From positions 153,238,101 through 153,302,100 of the forward strand of contig CM019065.1 in NCBI GenBank assembly GCA_009667805.1: 64,000 bases of DNA, read 5' to 3'. The first letter of the stretch is position 1, and each line of letters begins with the position of its first letter. Shown piece by piece: positions 1 through 11,195 of this stretch. Both the position numbers and the translations under genes were made by a program. A model generated the notes under the pieces. It was not told the origin of the DNA, searched no databases, and worked only from the letters and a program-made list of their open reading frames with translations. The DNA is from Leptobrachium leishanense (lineage: Eukaryota; Chordata; Amphibia; Anura; Megophryidae).

Positions 1-228
1 TACATATTAAGTGTACCCACCCTTATTATATATCATTTTGTTCAGGAGAAATAGGGCTTTCATCTTCCATCAAAGATTTATATATAAATATTATTATAGT
101 ATGAAAAAAAACCTAAAAACTATGAGAAAAAAGGAAATTTTGCAATTTTCAAAAGTTCTCCATTGTATTTTTAGTGTGAATGACATTGTACGCTTAGCAT
201 TAAATGAAATAAAATACATATATTTCTG

Positions 229-1015
229 GTCGGCAATGTCTTACGAGTTCAACGGTACCCCCCATGTAGAGGTTTTAGGAGGTTTTGGAAAGTTACAGGG
301 TCAAATATAGAGTTTGCCCATTTCACGTTTTACAACTTGAAATTTGCCAGATTGGTTTCCTGCCCTATGTTGACTTTGAGAGGTTATGGCAGCCCAGGTA
401 TGAAAAGTACCCAACATGTCATACCATTTTGAAAAGTAGACAACCCAGGCTATTCCAAATGGTGTACGTTTTGTTTTTTTATAGTAGTCACTTAGTCGCA
501 AACTTGGTCTTCATGTTTGTGTTTTGCATTTGTTTTCCACGAAAACTGTTATTTTGCTGCTAATATCCTGCTCGGTCAACCTTTTACTGGGCTATAACAT
601 TGATATTTGTGTTCGGCAATGTGTTACGAGTTCAACAGTACCCCCATGTTGCATTTTTATTTACTTTTTGGAAAGTTACACGATCAAATGTAGAGTTTGC
701 CAGATTGAGAGGGTATGGCAGCCCAGGTATGAAAAGTACCCCAACATGGCATATCATTTTGAGAAGTAGACAACCCAGAGTGTTGAAAATGGGGTATGTC
801 CAGTTTTTTATAGTAGACACTTGGTCACAAACCCTGGCCACACTTAGTTTTCAAGATTGTGTTTTGCATTTGTTTAACCCGAAAACTGTTATTTTGCTGC
901 TAATATCCTGCTCGGTCAACCTTTTACTGGCCTATAACATTGATATTTGTGTTCGGCAATGTGTTACGAATTCAACGGTACCCCACATGTAGCATTTTTA
1001 ATTAGTTTTTTGGTA
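229..1015. repeat. Direct repeats of ~340-385 bp
   Basis: The block CGGCAATGTGTTACGAGTTC recurs at 229, 613 and 954 with small changes. Between the copies a shared unit runs through a GTACCCC motif, AGTTTGCCAG, GGCAGCCCAGGTATGAAAAG and ATATCCTGCTCGGTCAACC. Spacing is ~384 and ~341 bp and the third copy is truncated. It looks like a subterminal repeat of the neighbouring transposon and has no coding potential. Confidence 0.7.
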
Positions 1016-1205
1016 ATTTGACAAGTGATTTTCAGGATTTATGTCGATTTTGAGAGAACATGGCACGCCAAGAAAGAATATTGCTCCAAAGATGACGCGC
1101 CAATGATTCTAAATTAGTATTTTGAGTTGTTTGGTGCAGCCACTTTAGAATAGCTGGGCTTAACGTAAACAGGGACAGGCCAAATTCAGGGGATTCCAGA
1201 AATCA

Positions 1206-1355
1206 GAGTAGTCGTTATAACAAGCCAATGAGTCGGTACAGGCAGCAAACAAAGAGTAGTCGGTAAAAACAAGCCAATGAGTCGGTACAGGCAGCAAACA
1301 AAGGGTAGTCGGTATATATAACAAGCCAATGAGTCGGTACAGGCAGCAAAGGGTA
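1206..1355. repeat. Tandem repeat, ~49-bp unit, about three copies
   Basis: Units carrying AAGCCAATGAGTCGGTACAG and GGCAGCAAACAAAG repeat with starts near 1206, 1254 and 1303. The array lies just downstream of the transposase zinc finger on the minus strand. It produces an artificial extension of the transposase reading frame. Confidence 0.75.
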
Positions 1356-1397
1356 ATTCGGGACAAAGCAGAAAAGGGGATTTAGTAATTTAGCTCG

Positions 1398-3047
1398 GTA
1401 TGATAAATTTTGAAGCACTCGGTTATGCAGAGGCCAGGTAGAGATGGCAGGTAGGGCAATAATAACTAGAATCCTTTCGGATTCCTTTCTTGCGGCAGAC
1501 ACGACACTTTTCTGGGGGGACTTTTTACAGCGGGTGGGAGGGACGCGGGAAGGAAAGTGTCTGCCGCTTAATCTTTGGAGATCTCCTGATTCCAAAGCGG
1601 ATGTAACGGGGGCCGGGGTTAGGATAAGTTGGGATATGATCTCAAGCATGAATTCTAGGAAGGGATATGGCTTTTGTACTGCTGCCTGCTTGTAGAGCAC
1701 GTACGCATTGAAAATTGCTATCTCGGTCAAATAGATGGCAATCTTCTTGTACCATGCCCTAGTCTTTCGGTTCACCAGATAAGGCTGTATACATTGATCA
1801 GCCAAGTCTACTCCCCCCATAAACTTGCTGTAATCTACAATGCACTTCGGCTTTTCCAGTGGCTCAGTCCTCCCTCTCACAGGCACTGGCACTGTACTTT
1901 CGTCATGCACTGTAGATAGCATGTATACATCCTTCTTATCGGTGAACCGAAGGGCTAGCACTTCTTCCTGACATAGAGATGAAGAGGAGCCTCTACTTTT
2001 TTGCCTGCTGTCAGGATTTGGGGAAAACCTCTGCGATTCTTCCGCACTGTGCCACACGCAAGGGTCTCAAAACAATATAAATTTTTAAATAGGTCGATAC
2101 TGGTGTAATAGTTATCGACCCATAAATGATAGCCCTTGTTGAATAGGATAGACCAGATCCCACACAATTTTTCCACTGGTGCCAATACAATCGGGGCATC
2201 CTGGGGGGTCAAGGTGGCTATCTTTCCCTTCGTATATTCTAAACACCCAGGTGTAGCCTGTTGTGGACTCACACAATTTATAAAATTTGACGCCATACCG
2301 GGATCGCTTGCTTGGGATATACTGCTTGAAGAGCAGTCTGCCTTTGAATTCATAAGGACTCGTCTACAGATATATTTGGTCGGGAACATAATTATCGGTG
2401 AATTTGGCAGATATAAGACTGATAAGGGGCCGAATTTTATAGAGGCGGTCATGCATTGGGTCGTTTCTTGGTGGGCACAGTGCGTTGTCATTAAAAATGG
2501 AGGAATCGCATGAGATTTTCGTATCTCTCCCTCTTCATAACCCTTGGGAATAGTGGAGTAGCCAGGATGGGGTTTTTGTGCCAGTAAGACCGGATACTTG
2601 GCTTCTTCACTATTCCCATTACGAGGGTTAGAGCCCAATTTTTTTTAACTCTATCACATCCGTTGGGTGCCACTTGTTACGTCTGTGGCGATGTGAATCC
2701 GGATGCGCATCAAGATTACTGGTTGGCAAACAGGTTGGTTTGCTCAACCACCATCTCGAATACGTCGTCCGACATAAACAGGTTAAAAAAGCTCACTGGC
2801 TCACAGTCCTCTACCCTTACTGTGATGCCAGGAGTCGCTAGAAATGGGGGTATTTCTGGGGCAGCCATATTTGGGGGTACCCAAATGCTCTCGTGCCTCC
2901 CAGTAGATGGTGGGGGTCGCCATCACTGGAGGGTTCACTAAGGGCTCTATATCAGAGGCTGTGAGGGTGTCACTGTCGGCGAGAGCGTCGCTCTCAGAGG
3001 CAGCCAGGATCTCATATGCCTCTTCTGGGGAATAAAAGCGGGATCAC
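1398..3047 (-). pseudogene. piggyBac transposase, frameshifted (PGBD-like)
   Basis: The minus strand encodes a decayed DDE transposase of the piggyBac family, which cuts and pastes DNA at TTAA in the nucleus. In order I can read: an acidic N-terminus; a FFNLF..DD...M.VEQTN-type block near 2760; the ALTLVMGIVKKPSIRSYW block (~2630-2570); VDES (~2357-2368) followed in another frame by FKGRLLFKQYIPSKRSRYG; VDNYYTS (~2120); and FMGGVDLADQ (~1800). The last three contain the three family catalytic Asp residues. A C-terminal zinc-binding motif CRVCRKKG...CPTCH lies at 1445-1500 in a shifted frame. There are at least three frameshifts and some stops, so no intact enzyme can be made. The family call is firm; the ends of the gene are approximate. 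Confidence 0.85.
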
Positions 3048-3166
3048 ATATTTTGTGGGAGGTCGGGGAACTGATGGGGTCAAGTACACAAATAAAATAT
3101 TAAAACACCTAAACTAAGCCCTTCCGGTCCTTGTAGTGGCCAGTACTTCTATCTATCTAGACAAGG

Positions 3167-3497
3167 GTAGTCAGGAATGCCACGGGGTCGTATGCCAATA
3201 TGGGTAGTCAGAAATGCCAAGGGTCGTATGCCAATGCGGGTAGTCAGAAATGCCAGGGGTCGTATGCCAATGTGGGTAGTCAGAAATGCCAGGGGTCGTA
3301 TGCCAATGCGGGTAGTCAGAAATGCCAGGGGTCGTATGCCAATGTGGGTAGTCAGAAATGCCAGGGGTCGTATGCCAATGCGGGTAGTCAGAAATGCCAG
3401 GGGTCGTATGCCAATGCGGGTAGTCAGAAATTCCAGGGGGTCGTATGCCAATGCGGGTAGTCAGAAATGCCAAAGGGTCGTATGCCAATGCGGGTTC
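3167..3497. repeat. 36-bp tandem array, about nine copies
   Basis: The unit contains GGGTAGTCAGAAATGCCAGG then GGTCGTATGCCAATGCGG. Copies alternate between CCAATGCGGG and CCAATGTGGG over part of the array, giving a 72-bp higher-order period. Because 36 is a multiple of 3, several frames stay open on both strands; these are not genes. The array lies upstream of the transposase. Confidence 0.9.
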
Positions 3498-3504
3498 TCA
3501 ATCA

Positions 3505-4135
3505 GGGGTACACTGCAGGCCAGGGGGTACAGTGCCTGGGTTTTTTTCAGGTTTTTTTCCAGTCAGGTTTTTTTTCAGTTATTTTTTTCAGCCAGGGGGT
3601 ACTGTGCCAGGAGGGTACAGTGCCAGCCAGGAGAGTACAGTGCCAGCCAGGAGGTACTGTACCTGGGGTTTTTTTTCAGTTTTTTTTTTCAGCCAGGGGG
3701 TACTGTGCCTGGGGATTTTTTTTTTCAGCCAGGGGGTACTGTGCCTGGGTTGTTTTTTTTTCAGCCAGGGGGTACTGTGCCAGGAGGGTACAGTGCCAGT
3801 AGGTAGTGCCTGGGGGGTACAGTGCCTGGGGGGTACAGTGCCAGTAGGTGCCTGGGGGGTACAGTGCCAGGTGGGTACAGTGCCAGTGGGGGTACAGTGC
3901 CAGGTGGGGTACAGTGCCAGGTGGGGTACAGTGCCAGTTGGGATACAGTGCCAGGTGGGGTACCCTGCCAGGCGGGGTACACTGCCAGGTGGGGTACAGT
4001 GCCAGGTGGGGTACACTGCCAGGTGGGGTAAAGCCAGGTGGGGTACACTGCCAGGTGGGGTACACTGCCTGGGGTGTGGGGTACAGTGCCTGGGGTGTGG
4101 GGTACAGTGCCTGGGGTTTTTAGGTAGTGCCTGGG
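3505..4135. repeat. GGGTACAGTGCCAG minisatellite, ~18-bp unit, with T-run variants
   Basis: Degenerate units of GGGGTACAGTGCCAGGTG type fill this block. In the left part the units are longer and separated by T runs of 7-10. Sequence drift between ACTGTGCC and ACAGTGCC versions shows several rounds of amplification. Open frames across it are artefacts of composition. Confidence 0.85.
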
Positions 4136-4220
4136 TTTTTTTTCCTCTGCTCCTCTCTGCTCTGTCTCTCTCTCTCTGCTCCTCAGATCGCAATGAGGAG
4201 CAGGAGAAAGGGGCAGAGAC

Positions 4221-4546
4221 AATGTCTCAGCCAATGCAACATCATTGGCTGAGACATTCTGACAGTTGCAGAGGTGACAGCTTGTCACCGCTGCAACTGT
4301 CAGCTCCAGGCGCCGGATTGGCAGGCTTGCCGATTCCACGAGGGAAACGGCCCGCCTCATTCCCAGAATGCCGATCGCCAGCTGGGAGGGTCTGCCCGGG
4401 TGTCAGACAGACCCCCAGCCAGCGATTGGCATTGTGGAAGGGAGGCGGGCCGTTTTTCGGCGCGCAGGGGCTCCAAACGCCGCGGGGCGTACCATGCCGT
4501 CCTGCGGCATTAAAGCCCACGTGGTGCAGGACGGCATGGTACGCCC
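4221..4546. repeat. Series of nested stem-loops at the piggyBac right end
   Basis: Four perfect or near-perfect inverted pairs follow one another. 4221-4236 pairs with 4243-4258 (16 bp). 4259-4271 pairs with 4291-4303, with an inner 7-bp pair 4273-4279/4283-4289. An imperfect pair links the AACGGCCCGCCTC side (~4350) with its complement at ~4445-4455. 4485-4505 pairs perfectly with 4526-4546 (21 bp, 20-nt loop). The last pair sits just inside the TTAA end. Such subterminal palindromes could be transposase-binding or folding structures; their role is unknown. Confidence 0.85.
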
Positions 4547-4565
4547 TGCGTCCTTAAGGGGTTAA

Positions 4566-5269
4566 AGGGATTGAATATATAGTGATTACAGATTGAACTA
4601 AATACGAGTCGACATACATTTTTTGAGAATTGTGTGTACATGCAATTGTTTTAATTTTTGAATTTATTAAATGTTAAGTTTTATGGGTGTGTTTTTCTTG
4701 GTAAGCCTTTGGGCTTCACTATTTGTATTTAGTAGGGTTATCCCCTGTGTAGAATTCAAGAAACCAGTATATATCAATATTGTAATAGTGATTACTGTGG
4801 ACAGCTAATTTTCCTTAGGTCCCTATTTATTTGGGATTCCATACTATATTTTCTCTTTAAGCATGGTAGTACCAACTTTATAGACATCTGCAGGTTTGGC
4901 ATCAGCCCTTGGAACTTTGCCAATGGATAAATGGCTAACAGCCATAGTAACTTTGGATACCCCCAGGGGATCTATGGCACTGGTGATGTTAACCTGGGGA
5001 ACCCTTTCAATCACTTTATTGTTGATGGGTGATGGACGGTTGATCTATGCAGAATCTGAGCCTGCTCTGTAATCACAGTTGCTCCATCTGCACTTATAGG
5101 GCCCTAGGCGTGAAAATGTTTTACAGCCCTTGGCCATGCTGTCAAGGCCATACCTCCTTATACTCCACCTTTTTGCACACACTGATATGCACACTGATCT
5201 TCACAAATAGACACCCCCTCTCCCTCAGACACCCTCTTCCCCTCCAAATAAACACACTAACAGTTCCGT
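4566..5269. other. Non-coding interval, nothing recognised
   Basis: AT-rich sequence between the piggyBac terminus and the RTE-like LINE remnant. I see no domain, inverted terminus or tandem array. Confidence 0.6.
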
Positions 5270-6229
5270 GTCATTGATAATGTGGGGGTGGGTTCTCATG
5301 TCAGGCAGTCTCAGAAGAAGGTGGAGTTCCATGGTGGGCACTGGCTCTGTGCACTTACACGGCAGATGTTGGCAGTGGTGTGGGGCCTCTCGAAGTGTGG
5401 AACCCAGGATGTACGCCCAGCTTGCCCCACTGAAAATACAGGCCTGGCTGAGAGCTTTCTAGAAATGCTTCTCGTCATTCATTTCAAAATATATATGTTT
5501 GAAGTTCATTGATTTTAGCACTCAGGCAACTTGCATATTGCGCAGATTAATCTTGACTGTCCAATGAAAATGGACAAAGCCTTTCTTCTTGGCCACTGAT
5601 AGGTAATTCTGGTAAGTATGATGAAGGTGGTGCTATTCACCTAGAGCCAGATACTCTTCATCATTCACATCAAACTAGTCGGGCTGCTTGCCCTAACATC
5701 TTCAGTGTAGATGAATAGACAGGATCCTGAAAATGTTCTCCAATCATCGTCAGTGTTACCTGCAAGATGTAGGTCACAAAGCCTGATTTCCAGTTCTTCA
5801 ACCAGGGCTGAAGCTATGCTTTGATTCGACAGCTGGCTGTATTGATTCTTTTCATAGACTTGCTATGACCTTGTGGTTGTTTCAGTCTGATACGGATATT
5901 AATTTTGTAGACAATGAGCCTGTGATCTGTCCAGCAGTCAGGACCACACATGGCCCTGGCCACTCTTTTTTCCAGACAATGCCAAAATTTAGAAGATGTC
6001 AATGCTTGGAGCGGGGATTTCTTTATTTATAAATTAATTTTACCAGGAAGGATACATTGAGATTTCTCTCATTTTCAAGTATGTCCTGGGTTCAAGAACA
6101 TTGTATTTCTGGGACAACTGTAACAATTCAAAGTAATGCATCCAAGAGGTCTTGTTTGGGGTTGTCAAGCAGAAGGTTGTATTGGTAATCCGGAGATTAT
6201 ATGATGCACAGGTCTTCAATAATAGTAGG
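5270..6229 (-). pseudogene. RTE-like LINE ORF remnant, 3' half of endonuclease and linker
   Basis: On the minus strand the interval reads as a non-LTR retrotransposon endonuclease-RT polyprotein. After position 6229 it continues with LLLKTCASYNLRITNTTF and SWMH. After an interruption at ~6016-6135 it resumes with VARAMCGPDCWTDHRLIV and then a lysine-rich linker containing LSVAKKKGF and LRNMQ. The WTDHR block is typical of endonuclease-RT LINEs often annotated as craniofacial development protein 2-like. Many frameshifts and stops are present. The rest of the endonuclease lies at 13596-13880, beyond the Gypsy insertion. The RTE assignment is probable, not certain. Confidence 0.65.
6016..6135 (-). 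repeat. Short retroposon-tail-like insertion inside the LINE
   Basis: The LINE frame breaks between SWMH and the next conserved block by ~120 bp. Read on the minus strand the insert ends in AATTTATAAATAAAG, resembling the 3' ends of L2-type retroposons. The origin is a guess and the boundaries are approximate. Confidence 0.4.
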
Positions 6230-7175
6230 TGTAGCGCTGCCTCAAAATGTGCTTTGGTGTGCTGAACTATGACTGCCACTAGAGGGAGACAGTGCTTGAG
6301 ACATTGTGGACTATGCTGGACAAAGCGGACTTCATCTCCCAGCACCCTTTGCGTGAGGACAGGAAGTGGGGTCCATGAGCGGAGGATATACGTCAGCAGC
6401 CTCGTGTTTGGAGCGAGGAGTGTGAGCGGAGCAACGAGAGGTGTAGGACGCACGTTGGAGCTGTAAAGGATCACAACCAGGTCGGAGTGGAGACACTGTC
6501 TTATTCATGCTGGAGATCGGGACAGAGACCATGCTGTGACCTATATACGCAGTGCTGAGAGATTTGGAGGACAAGCTGGTTCCGGCAGGACCTCGAGTTA
6601 GGAGGCCGCGACGATTGATCAGGAGTGCAGGCGGTGGATCGTTTGTTCCAGTTGCGGAGATTCAGCAAGCGGGGAGCAGATTCGTTGGCACAGAGTCCCA
6701 ATTCAACACGGAGAAAGATCCTTTGGTCGAGGCATTGACTGCTGGACAGTTCATTCGACGGATGGGTGAGAGGCCTCCAGGCCCACGGTTCCAAAATGAA
6801 AATGCACACTTGTTATATTGTTTCAATTCACAGGGCCCCAATGTGACTATTCGAAGTCTGCTCTTTTCGTTCACTGGCCAGTTGAACACAGTACCCGGGT
6901 ACCCTAGACAACACATTTGTATATATTTGAGCCATTTCATGGGACTTGCACTCCAGAACTGAGGGGGTTAACCGTTTATTTTCCGCCGTGTGTTTTTCCC
7001 GCGTTACAAATTCCTGCCATTCAAATACCGTATATGTGCATATTATGCTGCTTTATTGAGACTAGTAAAGTATATAAAATAGAAAATCCACAACAGTGCT
7101 GGTGTATAGTAATTCCTAGTGCGGGGAGACTATGCCGAGGTTTATTCAGCGGCTCCTCCGAGGGTGAGCGCTACA
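6230..7175 (+). repeat. 5' LTR of the old Gypsy element
   Basis: 946 bp, TG...CA, with the perfect terminal inverted repeat TGTAGCGCT/AGCGCTACA. It contains CCCTAGAC once at ~6903-6910, the uninterrupted version of the site into which a hAT MITE inserted in the 3' LTR. Confidence 0.9.
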
Positions 7176-7177
7176 CG

Positions 7178-7195
7178 TGGGGGCTCGTCCGGGAT
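7178..7195 (+). other. Primer binding site, tRNA-Pro type
   Basis: TGGGGGCTCGTCCGGGAT, two bases after the LTR end, is the classical complement of the tRNA-Pro 3' end also used by murine leukaemia-type retroviruses and many Gypsy elements. Confidence 0.9.
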
Positions 7196-7469
7196 ATCAG
7201 TCTCTGAGTATGCCGCAATTAAAGGGTTAATATGGATCCAGACGAAGCAGCAGAGTGGTGTAGAGCACAGGGTGGCCAGTTAGAGTTGAGTGTAGTAAGG
7301 AAATTCCTGCAGGCACCTGGGCCGAAGAACAGATCCTCCGGGCCGTGGCAGCATTGGCACCTGACCAGCGGGGGTTTCTAGCGGACATTAAAGTGAACCC
7401 AGAGACTTCTCACACATATGTTCTTTTTGAGTGGAGAAAGGGTGTTCCCGTGTGTTTTCAGGGTGAAAC

Positions 7470-9196
7470 ATAGAAACATAGAAAAATGTCGGCAGATAAG
7501 AACCTTTCGGCCCATCTACTCTGCCCAATTACATGGATACTTGACCTGGATTTATCTTTTGTTTAGGATAGCCTTATGCCTATCCCATGCTTGCTTAAAT
7601 TCAATTACTGTTTTGGCCTCTACCACTTCTACTGGAAGGCTGTTCCATGTATCCACCACCCGCTCAGTAAAATAATGCTTCCTGATGTTACTTTTAAACC
7701 TTTGCCCCTCTAATCTAAGACTATGTCCTCTTGTTTTGCTATTTTGTTTCCTTTTAAATATACTCCCTTCCTCTACCTTGTGGATTCCCTTTACGTATTT
7801 AAATGTTTCTATCATATCTCCTCTGTCTCGTCTTCTTTCCAAGCTGTACATGTTAAGATCATTAAGCCTTTCTTGGTAACTTTTCTCCTTCAAGCCGTAC
7901 ACCATTTTAGTAGCCCTTCTCTGAACTCTCTCTAAGATGTCTATATCCTTCTGGAGATACGGTCTCCAGTACTGCACACAGTACTCCAAGTGAGGTCTCA
8001 CCAGTGCTCTGTACAGTGGCATGAGCACTTCCCTTTTCCTACTGCTAATACCTCTCCCTACACAACCAAGCATTCTGCTAGCATTTCCTGCTGCTCTATT
8101 ACATTGACTACTTACCCTTAGATCCTCTGAAATAATAACCCCTAAATCCCTTTCCTCAGATGTTGAGGTTAGGACTGTATCAAATATTCTATATTCAGCC
8201 CTTGGGTTTTTACATCCCAGGTGCATTATCTTGCACTTTTCCACATTAAAACTCAATTGCCACAACTCCGACCATTTTTTTAGTTTACCTAAATCATTTG
8301 TCATTTGGCTGATCCCTCCAGGAACGTCAACCCTGTTGCAAATTTTTGTGTCATCAGCAAAAAGACATACTTTTCCATTAATACCTTCTGCAATATCACT
8401 AATAAAAATATTAAAGAGAATGGGTCCAAGTACTGACCCCTGAGGTACCCCACTGGTAAGAAGACCTTGCGCCGAATAAACTCCATTTACCACAACCCTC
8501 TGTTGCCTGTCACTCAGCCACTGCCTAATCCATTCAACAATATTGGAATCCAAGCTCAAAGATTGCAATTTATTGATAAGCCTTCTATGCGGAACAGTAT
8601 CAAAAGCCTTACTGAAATCTAAATAAGCAATGTCTACTGCACCACCTGTGTCTATTATTTTTGTTACCCAATCAAAAAAATCAATAATTAGTTTGGCATG
8701 ATCTCCCTGAGGTAAACCCATGTTGTTTCTGATCCTGTAATCTATGTGTTTTTAGATGTTCAACAATCCTTTCCTTTAACATGGTTTCCATTAATTTCCC
8801 CACTACTGACGTAAGACTAACTGGCCTATAGTTCCCCGATTCCTCCCTACTACCCTTCTTGTAAATGGGCACAACATTTGCTAATTTCCAGTCTTCTGGG
8901 ACGACTCCTGTTAACAAGGATTGGTTAAATAAATCTGTTAACGGTTTTGCTATTACATTACTGAGCTCTTTTAATAATTTAGGATGGATCCCATCAGGCC
9001 CCATTGACTTATTTGTCTTTACTTTAGACAGCTGCTTTAGAACCTCCTCCTCTGTAAACTCATATGTAAATGTCTCTTTAGTGTTCTCTCCTAACTGAGG
9101 TCCCTTTCCTTCCTTTTCTTCTGCAAAGACCGAACAAAAATATTCATTGAGGCAGTCAGCGAGACTTTTATCCTTTTCTACATACCTTCCTTCCTT
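7470..9196 (-). mobile_element. CR1 LINE, 5'-truncated, inserted in gag
   Basis: The minus strand encodes most of a CR1-type reverse transcriptase: NEYFCSVFAEE at the truncated start, MGPDGIHPKLLKEL, NYRPVSLTSV, FSKAFDTVPH, SGVPQGSVLGPILFNIF, the catalytic FADDTK, and the CR1 thumb and C-terminal block (ERVQRRATKMVYGL, FNRLP-type WNSLP). The endonuclease and RT N-terminus are missing. The frame shifts once near 8697, splitting it into 8681-9190 and 7552-8721. The 3' end lies at 7470, with the TTTCTATG tandem tail typical of CR1. No clear target duplication is seen, as usual for CR1. RT and RNA-binding activity are known for the family; this copy is dead. Confidence 0.9.
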
Positions 9197-9449
9197 TGTG
9201 CGAGTATGCAACTGACCGACAATGTGGAAGTTCGTCTGATCCAGCCAAGTAAGCCACGTGGTGATTCTGCGAATATTCCTGCATCCAGCCCACTGGCCAT
9301 GATTGGGCCGGAGTTCATTGCTGCCGTTGGAGACCTTGTAGCTAAGTGCCAGAGGTCCCATCCTTCTTACATCAGCTTCGGATATCGAAAGTTGGTAAAA
9401 TTTTCAGGAAATTTGCCAACTCCGGCAGGAGAAGAAATTTTTGAGAAAT

Positions 9450-9616
9450 GGGCAGACTAGATGGGCCGAAAGGTTCTTATCTGCCGACATTTTTCTATGT
9501 TTCTATGTTTCTATGTTGTTCAATGTATTGTAACCCTGTCTATACTGTGCTTATTGTACAGCGCTGCGGAATATGCTGGCGCTTTATAAATAAAGAATAA
9601 TAATAATAATAATAAC
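9450..9616 (+). repeat. Chimeric CR1 tail + L2 tail insertion in gag
   Basis: The first ~65 bp match the 3' end of the CR1 copy (GATGGGCCGAAAGGTTCTTA to TTTCTATG repeats, ending ~9517). The rest matches the L2 3' end also seen at 30908-30993 (TACAGCGCTGCGGAATATGC, GGCGCTTTATAAATAAAG) and ends in an AAT run. Both parts are on the plus strand. Gag sequence resumes directly at ACAGGCGATGCAG. Confidence 0.8.
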
Positions 9617-10625
9617 AGGCGATGCAGGCTCTAGATGAGTGGGACATCTCTGAAGCGCAGAAGAAACAGAATTACTGAGAGCTTGAAGGGACCCGCATCA
9701 GAGGCTGTTAGAAACCTGAAATTGAGTAAACGAGACTGTACTGCTCTAGATTACCTAAACATATTAAAGGAAGTCTTCGGGCGGACAGAGGGGGCTGCTG
9801 AGCTCATGTACCAGTGCGAACACACCTACCAGAGGAAAGGTGAGAAAATGACAGACTACATGAGGCGTCTGGATAAGATACTGTACCAAAAACTGTTGAA
9901 GAAAGGGGCAGACACCACTACAGTAGACCATGTTAGAATGCGGCAGATATTGAGAGGTGCTCTACCCTTAGACCCTGTGATGTTGCAACTAAAGACTCAA
10001 GAAGGCAATAAAGAGTTAAATTACCTGGAACTGATTCAAATTGTTCGGGAAGAAGAAGCTCTTCTGGAAGAGAAGTTTGCAAGAAGGGGAGAAAAGGTCC
10101 ATGCGCAACCCATAAGGTTATAACGAGTGATCATCAGATGAAGATGATCTGGAAGAGACATACGAGACGGAAATCGACAGGCAAGAGCAGCTTGTTGCCC
10201 CTATGCCTTCAGAGAGTGCTACAAGAGGGTCAACCATTGGGTTTATGGTGAGATACAAAAGACTCAAGAAATTACAAGAAGCCCAAGTTAAGATGGAACA
10301 GACGCACACGGATCTGTGCCGGGCAATCTTGAAGGTAGCAGAAATGCAGACTGAAATACAGAGGTCTCTTTCAGATATGCGAACAGCAGCAGTTGCCGTG
10401 GCCTCCGACAGGGGATTTTCAAATGAGCCACAGGAAGAAAGTGTCCCCTTATCCTCGTGGGGAAGATGTTTCAGCTGTGGGGAATGCAACCACTTCAAGG
10501 CTCAGTGCCCGGAAAGGAGACAGGGAGGGTCCCTATATGTGCCTGCTAGAACTAGGAGATCCTCTCCCTGGGTGTCCGGTCCTATGTCGCAGGAAAACAA
10601 TGCGTGCCCTCAGTCACCACGAATG

Positions 10626-11195
10626 AGGACAAGGGTTCGAGTACAACAGACTAGGTCTATGCCTCCTGCTGCTACAAAAAAGTTCCCTGACAAGTTGATA
10701 GGTCCTTCGCCCATCATCCCGGTTCAAGTGGAACGGGTCTACGCCAAGGCTCTTCTAGATTCGGGTGCTCAAGTAACGCTGATTTACCGAGACGTCTATC
10801 AGAAATATTTGAAGCATATGCCCCTGAAGAAGTTAAAGGTTCTCGAAATCTGGGGTATGGGAACTGAGAGATTTTCCTATGATGAATATCTACAAGTGAA
10901 GCTGGAATTCGGTTCAGTAACCGTTGGACAACCAGGAGTATGTGACACGTTGGCCATTGTGTGTCATCGTCCCTTGGGAGTGAATCAAAGTTCTATGATA
11001 GTGGGGAACGAACACTGACGTGTTGAGACATCTTTTAACCCCATTGGTGAAGGAAGAGAGTCCTCCTGCTCCCAAGAAGGCACACTCGATGTTACGGCTG
11101 GTCTGTCCATGGATGGTCAAAGAACAGAGAGCCACTACAGAAGTGAAGGGGCTGAGGAGAACAGAAGGGACAGAGAAGGTCCTATGGTCAGGAAA
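10626..11195 (+). pseudogene. Gypsy aspartic protease and start of pol, truncated by deletion
   Basis: In the same frame as the CCHC part of gag (open 10203-11018) comes a retropepsin-like domain. The active-site motif is LLDSGAQVTLI at ~10750-10782, followed by a conserved block (LEIWGMGTE) and a P-L-G-V-N region. After a frameshift near 11018 the pol linker continues (LLTPLVKEE, GTEKVL) and stops abruptly near 11195. There, compared with the young copy, ~3.2 kb encoding RT, RNase H and integrase is absent. The protease would normally process Gag-Pol. Gag and protease are in one frame here, unlike the young copy. Confidence 0.8.

Larger units (their letters stand above)
1..4565 (-). mobile_element. 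piggyBac-like DNA transposon, left end not recognised
   Basis: The right boundary is clear. Read from the right, the sequence starts TTAACCCCTTAAGGACGCAG, the TTAA target plus CCC-type terminus of piggyBac elements, with TTAA at 4562-4565. The element encodes a minus-strand piggyBac transposase (1398-3047) and carries tandem arrays on both sides of it. No matching inverted terminus is visible near position 1, so the left end either lies outside the window or has decayed. Membership of the first ~1.1 kb is inferred only from contiguity. Confidence 0.6.
7232..10625 (+). pseudogene. Gypsy gag, interrupted by two insertions
   Basis: The gag starts with ATG at 7232 (MDPDEAAEWC). It shifts frame near 7292, is cut at ~7470 by a CR1 copy, resumes at ~9197 (QLTDNVEVRLIQPS), is cut again at ~9450-9616, and continues with ALDEWDISEAQKK. 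A 2-nt loss near 9672 moves the frame to the open stretch 9635-10123 (LKGPASEAVRNLKLS, DYMRRLDKIL, a capsid-like block). The C-terminal part holds a CCHC knuckle at ~10467-10508: CFSCGECNHFKAQC. It is collinear with the gag of the young copy at 43400-44888. The protein would have formed the retrotransposon particle; this copy cannot. Confidence 0.85.

Noticed and set aside
3167..3497. CRISPR-like regular 36-bp repeats
   Set aside because: Units are contiguous with no unique spacers, and the context is a eukaryotic transposon.
3145..4557. Long frames on both strands (up to 370 codons)
   Set aside because: Generated by 36-bp and 18-bp arrays, both multiples of 3; no domain.
6230..7175. Endogenous retrovirus rather than Gypsy, because of the tRNA-Pro primer site
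   Set aside because: RT, RNase H and integrase of the related young copy are Ty3/Gypsy type (YLDD box, HVDASREGLGG) and there is no envelope frame.
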